In this document: positions 8,273 through 17,904 of the stretch, piece by piece
How positions within the stretch are numbered: position 1 is the first letter of the stretch
Layout: the number at the start of each line of letters is the position of its first letter
Source of the DNA: Pseudomonas sp. B20(2017)
Lineage (GTDB): Bacteria > Pseudomonadota > Gammaproteobacteria > Pseudomonadales > Pseudomonadaceae
NCBI RefSeq assembly: GCF_002113125.1
Contig: NZ_NEJP01000028.1
Location: 1-51,977, forward strand
Direction of reading: 5' to 3'
Length of the DNA: 51,977 nucleotides
Position numbers and translations under genes: made by a program
Notes under the pieces: generated by a model
The model's database searches: none
Told to the model about the DNA's origin: nothing
Seen by the model: only the letters and a program-made list of their open reading frames with translations

Positions 8273-9097
8273 TCAGAGTTGCCCGCGCAACCCGAAACGC
8301 TTCATCAATGTCGACTCCAACAACCCTTTCGGCAGCAACGTCGCCAGCAACGGCAACGCCCGGCTGCCATTGCCGATGCGGATCAGTCGTGGCGGCTTGC
8401 TTTGCTGCACAGCCTTGAGCAACTCGGCGGCAAATTCGCTGGCCGGCGTTGGTTTGTCCTGCGAAGCCTGGGCCCGCGCCCGGATGCCTTCACGCAACGG
8501 AAACCACGGTGATTGTTCGTTGATCAGTTGTTCTGCCTCATGCCCGGCATTCTTGGCGAAGCTGGACTGGATCGCCCCCGGCTGCACTTCCAGCACGCGA
8601 ATCCCGAATGGCGCCAGCTCCATGCGCAACGCATCACTCAGCGCATGCACCGCCGCTTTCGAGGCGCAATAAGCGCCGGCAAATGGCGTGACCAGCACCC
8701 CGGAAACACTGCCGACATTCACCACCAGGCCCTTGGCCCGGCGCAGCACCGGGAACAGCGCACGGGTCACGCCGATAATCGAAAACACGTTGGTTTCGAA
8801 CTGGCGCTGCATGGCCGGAACACCGCCGTCGAGCAGCGGTCCCATGGCGCCGTAACCGGCGTTGTTGATCAGCACGTCGAGGCCGCCGTGTTGCTGGTTG
8901 ATCCGCTCGGCGAGTTGTTCCAGCGCTGCATTGTCATTGACGTCGAGCTGCACCGCCGTGAACCCGGCCGCACCGAGTGCCGCGACATCTTCAGCCTTGC
9001 GCGCACTGGCCCAGACCTCGTAGCCGGCGCCTTTGAAGGCATCGGCGAGGGCGCGGCCGATGCCGCTGGAACAACCGGTAATCAACGCAACGGGCAT
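8273..9097 (-). CDS. SDR-family NAD(P)-dependent oxidoreductase
   Basis: A 274-residue classical short-chain dehydrogenase. It has the nucleotide-binding TGCSSGIGRAL near residue 8, NNAG (INNAGYG), the catalytic Ser in NVGSVSG, and YCASK supplying Tyr and Lys. The substrate cannot be read from the sequence. The start MPVALITG (9097) is preferred over an ATG 18 bases upstream because SDRs begin just before the first strand. It is a single gene; the small membrane protein gene upstream is on the same strand. Confidence 0.9.
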   Translation of the reverse strand: MPVALITGCSSGIGRALADAFKGAGYEVWASARKAEDVAALGAAGFTAVQLDVNDNAALEQLAERINQQHGGLDVLINNAGYGAMGPLLDGGVPAMQRQFETNVFSIIGVTRALFPVLRRAKGLVVNVGSVSGVLVTPFAGAYCASKAAVHALSDALRMELAPFGIRVLEVQPGAIQSSFAKNAGHEAEQLINEQSPWFPLREGIRARAQASQDKPTPASEFAAELLKAVQQSKPPRLIRIGNGSRALPLLATLLPKGLLESTLMKRFGLRGQL

Positions 9098-9133
9098 GGC
9101 GCATTCCTTGTGCAAAAGAGTGGGGGGAGGGAA

Positions 9134-9598
9134 TCAGTCGGAGAAACTACCCTGCAATCGCTCGGCGCGAAACTCCAGGGTTTGCGGACGATAACCGGGA
9201 CGCAACGGCGGCATCGGCAAACAGTCTTCCCAGTTGCCGCCGGCCTGCAATTCACCGGGTCCGCGATAGCGCGGGGCGGCGTATTGATTGTCGGCCAGGT
9301 TCACGGTGTCGCCCGGCGCGTACGCTGCAATGCGCCAGCGCAGTTCGGTCAGCGGCACGTCGTTGCCGTTGTTCATCTTGAGCAGCAGCGGACGGTCGGC
9401 GGGGCAATGTTCGGGGGCATAGACGATGCGCAGTTCAAGGCGTGCCAGCTGCTTGACCTCGCGGTTGTCCAGCCACACCACCCACATCGCCACCAACCCG
9501 AGACCCACAGCGGCAGCCATCGACACCGGCAAAGCCTTGGCAGGGTAGCGCAACAGCAGGATCAGCCAGGTGATGACCAGCAAGACGCCGATGAACAT
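9134..9598 (-). CDS. Small inner-membrane protein of unknown function
   Basis: A 154-residue protein with two N-terminal membrane segments (about 2-17 and 24-45), then a soluble part of about 105 residues rich in aromatic and charged residues (LRIVYAPEHCPADRPLLL, NWEDCLPMPPLRPGYRP). Similar Pseudomonas proteins have been labelled multidrug transporter without visible basis. I see no transporter signature. The soluble part resembles a beta-sandwich facing the periplasm. It is 36 bp upstream of the SDR gene and may be co-transcribed with it. Confidence 0.7.
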   Translation of the reverse strand: MFIGVLLVITWLILLLRYPAKALPVSMAAAVGLGLVAMWVVWLDNREVKQLARLELRIVYAPEHCPADRPLLLKMNNGNDVPLTELRWRIAAYAPGDTVNLADNQYAAPRYRGPGELQAGGNWEDCLPMPPLRPGYRPQTLEFRAERLQGSFSD

Positions 9599-9780
9599 GT
9601 GCGAACGCTCCTTGAACTCGTGATGACCATCCTACCGAAGGGACGCGGGAATGGACATTCGTGGTTTGATCGACGGCGCCGTTGGTCGGGACTGTAATTT
9701 CTGACAGTAGCCGAACGAGCGCTGTGCTTGCTCAGATGCCTGAGGCAGAAAGATTGTCGGTCGCGCGGGGAGCGCGCTTC

Positions 9781-12528
9781 ATGAGTTTGCACATCAATAC
9801 GCCAAGGATGTCTGTGGTCGACCCGCGCGGCTTGCCGGTCCGCCCGGTCGACTATTGTCGAGACATCGAGGACGGGCCTGTCGAGTCCCGGATCAACCGC
9901 ACGCTTCACGATCCGGCAGGACGTGCGGTGAAACAGTGGGATCCGCGACTTTGGTTGTCTCAAACCGGCGACCCGCTGACGCCGGCCAATCTGACGCAGG
10001 TATTTGCTTTGGACGCCACGGTGATTCGTTCGGACAGCGTCGATGCCGGCACGCAAATCGAGTTGAAGGGGCTCGCCACGCAAACGGTGCTCGGTTGGGA
10101 CAGCCGTCAGACGCTGCGCAAGATCGAGCACGACAATTTGCTGCGTCCCGTCGCGATGTTCGAAGAAGGCACAGGCGAGCCTCCGCGCTGTGTCGAGCGC
10201 CTGACCTATGGTCATCCCGGCAGCGGGGATCAGTCGCGAAATCACTTCGGTCAGCTGATTCGTCATGACCATCCGGCGGGCAGCGTGCTGTTCAGCGAGT
10301 TTGCAATCAGCGGCGCCTGCACCGAGGACACCCGCCACTTCACTCTGGATCCGCTGACACCAGACTGGCCGGAGCAGGAGGCGGATCGTGCACCGCTGCT
10401 GGAACACGGCGCTGGTGCGACATCGCGGTGGCGCCATGGTGCGCTGGGCGATGTGCTGGCGCAGACGGATGCTCGAGACAACCGGCATACATTCGCGCTG
10501 ACCGTCGATGGCCGCTTGCACGAGCGCCGATTGCAGTTGAAGGGGGAGCCTGAGCGGGTGGTCGTCACTGACATACGCTACAACGCGCAAGGCAATGTCA
10601 CTCGGCAAACTGCCGGTAACGGTGTGCAAACCACCCGGACCTATCGCCCCGAAGACGATCGCCTGTTGAGCCTCCGGACCGAAGACGCTCACGGTCTCGT
10701 GCTGCAGCACCTGAGTTATGAATACGACAGGATGGGCAATGTCCTGAATATCGAAGACAAGGCGTTGCCGATCCGTTACTTCGCCAATCAGCGCATCGAA
10801 CCGGTCAGTCGCTTTGAATACGACAGTCTTTACCAGTTGATCAAGGCGTCCGCCTGGGAAGCCGACACCGTCAATCAGGGCCCGCAATCGATGGGGCGCA
10901 TCGATCCGGCGGCGATCAGCAACTATCAGCAGACTTACGAATATGATTCCGGCGGCAACCTGCGCAACCTGATTCATGTCGGCGCACAAAGCCACGGGCG
11001 CAAACTGCAACCGGCGAGTTACAGCAACCGCTCTTTGCGTTACACGGACGTCATTCCCGGCGATCCGCAAATCGAAGCGGCCTTCGACCGCAGAGGCAAC
11101 CTGTTGCAGCTGGAACCGGGGCGGCTGCTGAGCTGGAACCTGCGCAACCAACTGCAATCGGTCAGCCCGGTGGAGCGTGCCTCCGAGGTCAACGACAAAG
11201 AGGTCTATCTCTACGATGGCAGCAGGCAGCGGGTGCGCAAGATTCGCTTTTTGCTGACCAATGCCCGCATCCTGGTTGCTGATGTGCGCTATTTGCCTGG
11301 GCTGGAGTTGCGCACCGACATCGGTACCGGTGGACGGTTGCAAGTCATCATTGCCGACAACGTTCATGTGCAGCACTGGGAGAGCCAGCCGCCTTCGGGA
11401 ATCAACAATCGGTATCGATACCAACATATCGATCACCTGGACTCGGTCAGTCTGGAAACCGCCGATGACGGTGCGAGGATCAGCCGGGAAACGTTTCACC
11501 CTTTCGGTACCAGAGCCTGGCAGGACGGCGAGCTCAGCTACAAATTCGTCCGTTACTCAGGTAAGGAACGTGATGCCACCGGGCTGTACTACTACGGCTT
11601 TCGCTATTACATCCCATGCCTGCAGCGCTGGTCGAATCCTGACCCCGCGGATGCAGTCGATGGGCATAACCGGTTTCGAGCGATGCGTAACAGTCCGATG
11701 GTTTACAGGGATCCTGATGGCCGCGATCCGGAGGTGACGGGTGTTGACCGGGTTTACCATGACCTGGCGGACCATGGGCTGGTCCATCCGGTTCAAGCCG
11801 CAGGAATGCAGCCTGTTCGGCTTTATTTCGAACATGATCCGGACCCGGATGTTCAGGCGTACCGCCGTGAAATCCCCGTGGCGTTGACCGAGCTTGGCGC
11901 AAGGAGTGATTCACTGCTCAACACGCATCAGGCCCATGTGATTGCCGCTGCCCGAACCCGTACCGCGTCACCTTCCGGCGCGGTGCTTTATCACTCGGGA
12001 GAATTGCTGTCTTCTGTCATGACCCAGGTGGTGGGGGAGGGTGTGACGAGTCGTGTCATGGGCCCGATGTCTGTCGCCTTCAACAGCCCGGTTGAAGATC
12101 CGCAAGTCCTGGCCAACAGACGGGGTGCGGTGGCCAGCACTTTCAAGGTCGGTGGGCAAATACTGATGCATTCGGCTCATCCAGCGTTGCAGGTGGTGGG
12201 GGCGGCGGGTGTTGCAATGGGGAATGTCATGGAGGTGTCGGAGGCGCAGACACGCATTCAGTACCGAATGCTGACCTCTCCGGCCAGCGTGGCGAAGCCC
12301 TTTGTCGAGCATGCTCCGAAGGGGGTTCTGACGTCCCTCGCTCAGAGCTTTTCCCAACCACCCCGGACGCTGTTTGACGAGCAACAGGCGATCCCAAGCG
12401 TTTGGGCACAACAGCTGTTCAACGCCGGGTTTGCCTCGCCTTCCTCCACTGTGCAAGGGGAGGCGCAGTCAGTAGAGCCCGAAGCGATGTACATGCACCG
12501 TTCCCGTCGCGGTTCGCACCATGGCTAG
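9781..12528 (+). CDS. RHS-repeat protein, TccC-like, with unassigned C-terminal region
   Basis: About 915 residues from ATG 9781, chosen because GGGGAG lies eight bases upstream and because TccC-type proteins start close to TPRMSVVDPRGLPVR. YD/RHS repeats run through most of the protein (for example LSYEYDRMGNVLNIED, QTYEYDSGGNLRNLIH), ending in the RHS core with GLYYYGFRYY (about 601-610) and NPDPADAVDGHNRFRAMRNS and DPDG (to about 647). Two Asp-containing motifs there match the region where TccC/RHS proteins cleave themselves. The last roughly 265 residues after the core are the variable effector part; I recognise no known fold. There is no signal peptide and no obvious immunity gene downstream. 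Confidence 0.88.
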   Translation: MSLHINTPRMSVVDPRGLPVRPVDYCRDIEDGPVESRINRTLHDPAGRAVKQWDPRLWLSQTGDPLTPANLTQVFALDATVIRSDSVDAGTQIELKGLATQTVLGWDSRQTLRKIEHDNLLRPVAMFEEGTGEPPRCVERLTYGHPGSGDQSRNHFGQLIRHDHPAGSVLFSEFAISGACTEDTRHFTLDPLTPDWPEQEADRAPLLEHGAGATSRWRHGALGDVLAQTDARDNRHTFALTVDGRLHERRLQLKGEPERVVVTDIRYNAQGNVTRQTAGNGVQTTRTYRPEDDRLLSLRTEDAHGLVLQHLSYEYDRMGNVLNIEDKALPIRYFANQRIEPVSRFEYDSLYQLIKASAWEADTVNQGPQSMGRIDPAAISNYQQTYEYDSGGNLRNLIHVGAQSHGRKLQPASYSNRSLRYTDVIPGDPQIEAAFDRRGNLLQLEPGRLLSWNLRNQLQSVSPVERASEVNDKEVYLYDGSRQRVRKIRFLLTNARILVADVRYLPGLELRTDIGTGGRLQVIIADNVHVQHWESQPPSGINNRYRYQHIDHLDSVSLETADDGARISRETFHPFGTRAWQDGELSYKFVRYSGKERDATGLYYYGFRYYIPCLQRWSNPDPADAVDGHNRFRAMRNSPMVYRDPDGRDPEVTGVDRVYHDLADHGLVHPVQAAGMQPVRLYFEHDPDPDVQAYRREIPVALTELGARSDSLLNTHQAHVIAAARTRTASPSGAVLYHSGELLSSVMTQVVGEGVTSRVMGPMSVAFNSPVEDPQVLANRRGAVASTFKVGGQILMHSAHPALQVVGAAGVAMGNVMEVSEAQTRIQYRMLTSPASVAKPFVEHAPKGVLTSLAQSFSQPPRTLFDEQQAIPSVWAQQLFNAGFASPSSTVQGEAQSVEPEAMYMHRSRRGSHHG

Positions 12529-12530
12529 AG

Positions 12531-12596
12531 GCAAGAAGCCCCCGCACGGCCTCCTGCGGATAGGGGACGCAGCGGGCTGGGCGAGGGCTTCTTGTT
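12531..12596. terminator. Inverted repeat between convergent RHS and algA genes
   Basis: CAAGAAGCCC (12532-12541) and GGGCTTCTTG (12585-12594) form a perfect 10-bp stem over a G+C-rich 43-base loop that can fold further. It sits between the stop codons of the RHS gene and algA and may end transcription from both sides, although T-runs are short. Confidence 0.6.
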
Positions 12597-12606
12597 TGCG
12601 GAACGC

Positions 12607-14058
12607 TTACTGCGCGATGGTTTTCACCGACACGCCGCGTTCGATCGGGGTGGAGCGGCCGTAGATATCTTCGAAGCGCTCGATATCGTCTTCACCCAGG
12701 TACGAACCCGACTGCACTTCGATGATTTCCAGCGGGATCTTGCCCGGGTTGCGCAGGCGATGCACCGAGGCGATCGGGATGTAGGTCGACTGGTTTTCGG
12801 TCAGCAGGAACACGTTCTCGTCGCAGGTCACTTCGGCGGTGCCGCTGACCACGATCCAGTGTTCGGCACGGTGGTGGTGCATCTGCAGCGACAGGCACGC
12901 GCCCGGCTTGACCGAGATGTGCTTGACCTGGAAGCGACCGCCCATGTCCACCGAGTCGTAGGAACCCCACGGACGGTAAACCTCGCAGTGGTTCTGGGTT
13001 TCGCTGCGGCCCTGCTCGTTGAGGGTGTTGACCATCTGCTTGACGCCCTGGACCTTGTCCTTGTGGGCGATCATCATGGCGTCCTTGGTTTCGACCACCA
13101 CGATGTTTTCCAGACCGATCACCGACACCAGTTTGCCGTTGCCGTGGATCATGCAGTTCTTGCTGTCCTGGATCACCACATCGCCCTTGCTGACGTTGCC
13201 GTTGGCGTCCTTCTCGTTGACTTCCCACAGCGACGACCAGCAACCGACATCGCTCCAGCCGGCGGTCAGCGGCACTACGCAGGCGCGCTGGGTTTTCTCC
13301 ATCACGGAGTAGTCGATGGAGTTGTCCGGGCAGCAGGCGAAAGTGGCTTCGTCGAAGGTGATGGTGTCGGCGTCCTGAGCGCTGCGCTCCAGAGTCAACA
13401 GGCAGGTGTCGTAGATGTCCGGATCGTGCTTTTTCAGCTCTTCGAGAAAGCGGCTGGCGCGGAACAGGAACATGCCGCTGTTCCAGTAGTAACCGCCGGA
13501 CTCGACGTACTCGGTAGCGCGTTTGACGTCGGGTTTTTCCACGAAGTGCGAGACGCGGCTGACGCCTTCCGGCAGCAGGGAATCGCCGGTGGATTTGATG
13601 TAGCCGTAGCCGGTTTCCGGTTTGGTGGCCGGCACGCCGAACAGCACCATTTCGCCGTTTTCGGCGGCGACGGTGGCCAGGGCGAGCGCACGTTGCAGGG
13701 CTTTCTGGTCTTCCAGAACGTGGTCGGCCGGCAGTACCAGCATCAATTCGTCGCGACCTTCATTGACCAGCATCATCGCGGTCAGGGCCACGGCCGGCGC
13801 GGTGTTGCGACCGAACGGTTCCATCAGGATCCGCTGGCATTCCAGATTGCGGCTGGCCAACTGCTCGTTGACGATGAAGCGGTGATCCTTGTTGCAGACC
13901 ACGATCGGGGTGTCCATGCCTTCGAACACCAGACGCTCGAGGGTTTGCTGGAACAGTGTGTGTTCGCCGGTCAGGGCGAGGAACTGCTTGGGAAACTGCT
14001 TGCGCGAAAGCGGCCAAAGACGTGAACCGCTACCACCTGACAAGATCACCGGAATCAT
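12607..14058 (-). CDS. algA: AlgA: mannose-6-phosphate isomerase / mannose-1-phosphate guanylyltransferase
   Basis: A 483-residue bifunctional type II PMI-GMP acting in the first and third steps of GDP-mannose synthesis from fructose-6-phosphate. The N-terminal guanylyltransferase domain has the signature VILSGGSGSRLWPLSRKQFP and FVEKP (about 175). The C-terminal cupin isomerase domain has SLQMHHHRAEHWIVVSGTAE, the likely metal-binding stretch. It is the last gene of the alginate operon, separated from algF by a 213-bp gap containing a REP pair. In related pseudomonads algA is also terminal. Confidence 0.97.
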   Translation of the reverse strand: MIPVILSGGSGSRLWPLSRKQFPKQFLALTGEHTLFQQTLERLVFEGMDTPIVVCNKDHRFIVNEQLASRNLECQRILMEPFGRNTAPAVALTAMMLVNEGRDELMLVLPADHVLEDQKALQRALALATVAAENGEMVLFGVPATKPETGYGYIKSTGDSLLPEGVSRVSHFVEKPDVKRATEYVESGGYYWNSGMFLFRASRFLEELKKHDPDIYDTCLLTLERSAQDADTITFDEATFACCPDNSIDYSVMEKTQRACVVPLTAGWSDVGCWSSLWEVNEKDANGNVSKGDVVIQDSKNCMIHGNGKLVSVIGLENIVVVETKDAMMIAHKDKVQGVKQMVNTLNEQGRSETQNHCEVYRPWGSYDSVDMGGRFQVKHISVKPGACLSLQMHHHRAEHWIVVSGTAEVTCDENVFLLTENQSTYIPIASVHRLRNPGKIPLEIIEVQSGSYLGEDDIERFEDIYGRSTPIERGVSVKTIAQ

Positions 14059-14154
14059 ATTGTTTACTCCATAAAATCGATTGGGTTAGAGCCACGAGCC
14101 TGTGTCGTTTCACTCTTGTTTTTGTCGCGTACCCGAACTGACAACCCGATTCAT

Positions 14155-14246
14155 TGTGGGAGCGAGCTTGCTCGCGAAGGCGGCGTATCAGTCGACACAT
14201 CTGTTGAATGTCAGACCGCTTTCGCGAGCAAGCTCGCTCCCACAGG
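14155..14246. repeat. REP pair (BIME) between algF and algA
   Basis: GTGGGAGCGAGCTTGCTCGC ... GCGAGCAAGCTCGCTCCCAC, same arrangement as at 3584. It lies inside the alginate transcription unit, between the algF stop and the algA start. Confidence 0.95.
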
Positions 14247-14271
14247 GGATATGCGTCAGGTCGGGAAATGG

Positions 14272-14928
14272 TTAGCGGGTCGACACCGGGCGTTTCACCC
14301 AGACTGGCGACAGGTTGCTGCCGTTGCCGGTGACGTACAGCACCGCTGCCTCACCACGCTCCAGGGCGACCGGTTTCACGTCGCCGACTTTCTTGTCACC
14401 TTCGTACAGCGCGAGGCTGACTTTCACCGGGTTGATTTCACGTTCGCCACGACCCTTGGCGGCCACGTTCGGCACCACCTCGGTCTTGCCGTCGGCGGTC
14501 TTCAGGGTCAGCGGTTTGTCGCTGAGGTTCTGTACGCGCACCAAGGATTTCTGCTTGTTCTTGAACGGCGGTTCTTCGATCAGTTGCGGCGCGCCGGAAG
14601 CGTTGTTGACCAGGGTGTAGTAGTGGTCACCGGCGAGTTTTACCGGCAGGGTCTGGCTGCCGACCTTGGCGCTGTAGTCGCCGCCCGGCATGAAGCTGAA
14701 GTCGCTGCTGGCCAGCGGCGCGACGTCGCTCAGATTGGTGCTGCCGACGGTGGCGCTGACTTCAGCATTGCTGGCGTTGTAGACCCGCACAAAGGTCGAG
14801 CCTTTCGGTGCAGTCGGGCCGTACAGCGCAGCGTCGCCACCGGCGAAGGCCTGGACCGACAGCACGCTCAGGCCCGCAACCAGAGCGAAGCGTTTGGCGA
14901 GACGACGAGGAGTTGTAGTGAAAGTCAT
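14272..14928 (-). CDS. algF: AlgF, periplasmic alginate O-acetylation protein
   Basis: A 218-residue exported protein with a Sec signal peptide cut after about residue 29 (SVLSVQAFA-GGDAALYG). AlgF is required with AlgI and AlgJ for O-acetylation of alginate, probably linking the membrane acetyl-donor AlgI to the periplasmic esterase-like proteins. It has no catalytic motif. The mature part shows two beta-rich halves (FVRVYNASNAEVSATVG; SLVRVQNLSDKPLTL). It begins 15 bases after algJ ends. Confidence 0.95.
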   Translation of the reverse strand: MTFTTTPRRLAKRFALVAGLSVLSVQAFAGGDAALYGPTAPKGSTFVRVYNASNAEVSATVGSTNLSDVAPLASSDFSFMPGGDYSAKVGSQTLPVKLAGDHYYTLVNNASGAPQLIEEPPFKNKQKSLVRVQNLSDKPLTLKTADGKTEVVPNVAAKGRGEREINPVKVSLALYEGDKKVGDVKPVALERGEAAVLYVTGNGSNLSPVWVKRPVSTR

Positions 14929-14943
14929 GGTGTTACCTCTCTT

Positions 14944-16116
14944 TCAGTTTTGCGCCCGATCGGGCGTCTCGGATTTAGTGTTGATGGCTACGTTTTGTTG
15001 GCGCGCGCCGGCTTGTTTAAGCTCTGCGACCCACTGCGGGTCGGCGTCGCCGATTTCGTTGTTCACAGGCAGATATCGTTCAGGAAACTCCCAGATCAGC
15101 ACCTGTGGCGGGCTGTTCTTGAAGTCATCGCTTTTCAGGTAGCTGAGCATCGGCAGGATCGGGCCGTGGCCGTCCTCTGCGTAGTTGACGACGTCGCTGT
15201 GCAGCGCTTGCTTGAGCGCACCGACGAAGTTCCAGTTGGGGTTGGCGCTGTAGCTGGTGCCGATCAGCGCGACCGGCACTTCGCGGTTGGCGAACAGCGC
15301 GTCGTCCCCGGCAGGTTGCTCGACGGCCACGGTGTTGCGCTTTTGCAGCGGTTCCTTGGCCGGCATCAGGTTTTCGAACAGCGGATCCAGCGGCAGGAAC
15401 AGACGCAGGTCGCCCTTGTGCGTGACCTTCTCCGCCGGGGTGGTGACGAAACGCTGCGGCTCGCCGCTGAGCGGGAACTTGTCGGCAATGGTTTTGGCCA
15501 GGGTGTTGGCGGCGATTTCAGCGCCTTCCGGGGTCCAGTGGGTGTCGGTGCGCAGGAACACTTGCTGACCGTTCTGCTTGGCCGCTTGCAGCGGGCCGAG
15601 CAGGTCGGGGGCGAGGATCTTGTCCGCCGCGACACGGGCGTGGAAGTCCTGATAAAGGTTGGCGTGGATGCTCGCCGGTTTCACTTCACCCAGGTGTTCC
15701 GGGTACAGACGAGCCTTGGCCGGCACGATCGCCATCACCAGTTTTACGCCTTTCTCTTTCAGGGTCTGGCGCACGCCTTCGACCAGCGCGTAGTTGCCTT
15801 GCAGGTTCAGCTCTTCGTTGACGATCGGGTTGAATTCCTCATCGCTGTACAACCACTGATCGCGACCGAGCACCACGCCCGGACGACCTTCGTTGAACAG
15901 TTTGAAATCCAGCGCGGCCCAGAGATTGGTGCCCAGACGCTTGATCGGGAATTCATCGTCGTAGTGGGTTTCCACGGCTTTGGTCCAGCGGCCGTTGAGC
16001 ACCGTCGCGTCGGCGTTGGTGCTGAAGCCGAAGAAGCTGCGCACCGACCACAGACCAAGCACCAGCAAGGTCACCAGAAACAGCGCGATGTAGAAGATGC
16101 GTAATGAGCGGGTCAT
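14944..16116 (-). CDS. algJ: AlgJ, alginate O-acetyltransferase (SGNH-like)
   Basis: A 390-residue membrane-anchored periplasmic protein. An N-terminal anchor (about 6-28) is followed by an SGNH-hydrolase-like domain. The Asp/His motif LRTDTHWTPEG and the serine motif ALIGTSYSANP are present, matching the catalytic residues of AlgJ/AlgX. It works with AlgI and AlgF in acetylating polymannuronate. It begins ten bases after algI ends, within the alginate operon. Confidence 0.96.
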   Translation of the reverse strand: MTRSLRIFYIALFLVTLLVLGLWSVRSFFGFSTNADATVLNGRWTKAVETHYDDEFPIKRLGTNLWAALDFKLFNEGRPGVVLGRDQWLYSDEEFNPIVNEELNLQGNYALVEGVRQTLKEKGVKLVMAIVPAKARLYPEHLGEVKPASIHANLYQDFHARVAADKILAPDLLGPLQAAKQNGQQVFLRTDTHWTPEGAEIAANTLAKTIADKFPLSGEPQRFVTTPAEKVTHKGDLRLFLPLDPLFENLMPAKEPLQKRNTVAVEQPAGDDALFANREVPVALIGTSYSANPNWNFVGALKQALHSDVVNYAEDGHGPILPMLSYLKSDDFKNSPPQVLIWEFPERYLPVNNEIGDADPQWVAELKQAGARQQNVAINTKSETPDRAQN

Positions 16117-16126
16117 GTCAGATCCC

Positions 16127-17692
16127 TCAGAACTGGAAGTAAAGGAACGGCGAGAAGCTTTGCGCCGAGAGTTTGAGAATCGAGGCGATGAACAGCAGCA
16201 GGATCAGCCCGCGCATCACGTAGCGCGACCAGTCCGCCGTCCAGTACGCCGGTTGCACCTGGGCGTCGACGCCGACGGTGTAGCCAGGCTCGTGGATGCT
16301 CGCCGGGTTTTCGCCCGGGGCTGCCTTGATCATTCCCGGAGTCGCCGTGGCCGGGCCGTTGGCCTCGACGTTGACCTCAGGTTTGGTCTTGGCTGGCGGC
16401 TGGTTGGTGTACAGATCACGCAGGCCGAAGAACGCCAGGGTCACGTAAGCCACAACGAGGGTCGCGACTTGCAGGCCGGTGAGGCTGGCCTGATTGAGTT
16501 CCGACAGCGACCAGTCGCCGAAGCTGAACATCGCGCCGTACATGCGGCCGGCAACGTGCAGGTTCTCGGCGCGAAAGATCACCCAGCCCATGACCACCAG
16601 CAGGAAGGTCAGCGCCCAGCGGATTGGATTGAGGCTGCGTGGCGCGGTGTTCAGGCCGAGCATTTTTTCAATCGCCAGCCACATGCCGTGCCACGCACCC
16701 CAGACGATGTAGGTGATGTTCGCGCCGTGCCACAGACCACCGAGCAGCATGGTCAGGAACAGGTTGCGATAGGTCATCAGCGTGCCTTTGCGGTTGCCGC
16801 CAAGCGTGATGTACAGATAGTCACGCAGCCAGGTCGACAGACTGATGTGCCAGCGGCGCCAGAACTCGGTGATCGACTGGCTGATGTACGGCTGCTTGAA
16901 GTTTTCCATGAAGCGGAAACCCATCATCAGGCCCAGACCGATGGCCATGTCGCTGTAACCGGAGAAGTCGAAATACAGCTGCGCGGTGTAGGCCAGCGCG
17001 CCAAGCCAGGCATCGCCCGTGGTCGGGTTTTGCAGGGCGAAGCAATGATCGGCCACCACGGCGAGGGTGTCGGCGATGAAGACCTTCTTGATGAAACCCT
17101 GCATGAACCGCGTGCAGCCCTCGGAGAACTTGTCGAGGGTATGGGTGCGGTTGTTGAACTGGTCGGCCAGGTCACGGAAACGCAGCACGGGACCGGCGAT
17201 CAGGTGCGGGAAGATCGCCACGAACGCCGCGAAGTCGATCAGGTTGCGGGTGGCCGGGGTGTCGCCGCGGTAGACGTCGATGATGTAGCTGATCGACTCG
17301 AAGATGTAGAACGAGATACCGATCGGCAGCAGCACGTGGGTCAGGATGAACGGTTCCAGACCGACCGACGTCATCATCGCGTTGATGCTGTCGACGCCGA
17401 AGTTGGCGTACTTGAAGTAGCCGAGGATGCACAGGTCCACCGCCACACCGAGCAACAGCCAGCGCTGGGCCGGTTTGGTGCGCACGCCGGCGGCGCCGAC
17501 TTTCAGGCCGATCCAGTAGTTCCACAGGGTGACGCCGGCGAACAGCGCCAGGAAGTCCACCCGCCACCACGCGTAGAACACGTAGCTGGCGATCAGCAGC
17601 AGCAGGTTGCGATAGCGTTGCCCGCTCAGGTAGTACAAGCCGAGAAAGATCGGCAAGAACAGAAACAGGAACACGTTGGATGAAAATACCAT
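16127..17692 (-). CDS. algI: AlgI, MBOAT alginate O-acetylation membrane protein
   Basis: A 521-residue polytopic MBOAT acyltransferase from MVFSSNVFLF. The conserved block YFDFSGYSDMAIGLGLMMGF and the catalytic-His region LLGGLWHGANITYIVWGAWH are clear. It passes acetyl groups across the inner membrane to AlgJ/AlgX/AlgF. The start at 17692 has GGAGA seven bases upstream; the open frame runs further up without support. The gap to algL (212 bp) holds a REP pair. Confidence 0.96.
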   Translation of the reverse strand: MVFSSNVFLFLFLPIFLGLYYLSGQRYRNLLLLIASYVFYAWWRVDFLALFAGVTLWNYWIGLKVGAAGVRTKPAQRWLLLGVAVDLCILGYFKYANFGVDSINAMMTSVGLEPFILTHVLLPIGISFYIFESISYIIDVYRGDTPATRNLIDFAAFVAIFPHLIAGPVLRFRDLADQFNNRTHTLDKFSEGCTRFMQGFIKKVFIADTLAVVADHCFALQNPTTGDAWLGALAYTAQLYFDFSGYSDMAIGLGLMMGFRFMENFKQPYISQSITEFWRRWHISLSTWLRDYLYITLGGNRKGTLMTYRNLFLTMLLGGLWHGANITYIVWGAWHGMWLAIEKMLGLNTAPRSLNPIRWALTFLLVVMGWVIFRAENLHVAGRMYGAMFSFGDWSLSELNQASLTGLQVATLVVAYVTLAFFGLRDLYTNQPPAKTKPEVNVEANGPATATPGMIKAAPGENPASIHEPGYTVGVDAQVQPAYWTADWSRYVMRGLILLLFIASILKLSAQSFSPFLYFQF

Positions 17693-17798
17693 CCCGATCT
17701 CTCCATGTTTGAACCAACAGTCAAGGGCCAAAGCCCCCCCCAAACCCCCCACGTAAACCAGAGGGCTAACTCACACATCTCAAACCTGACACTTAACC

Positions 17799-17890
17799 TG
17801 TGGGAGCGAGCTTGCTCGCGAAAGCGGTGTGCCAGACGACATCATTTTTGAATGTCGGATCCTCTTCGCGAGCAAGCTCGCTCCCACAGG
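17799..17890. repeat. REP pair (BIME) between algL and algI
   Basis: GTGGGAGCGAGCTTGCTCGC ... GCGAGCAAGCTCGCTCCCAC, placed 14 bases after the algL stop codon inside the alginate operon. Confidence 0.95.
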
Positions 17891-17904
17891 GTTTATCAGT
17901 GTCC

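Noticed and set aside
9562..11499. 645-codon minus-strand frame opposite the RHS gene
   Set aside because: It is a shadow frame; the plus frame shows RHS repeats and the core motif.
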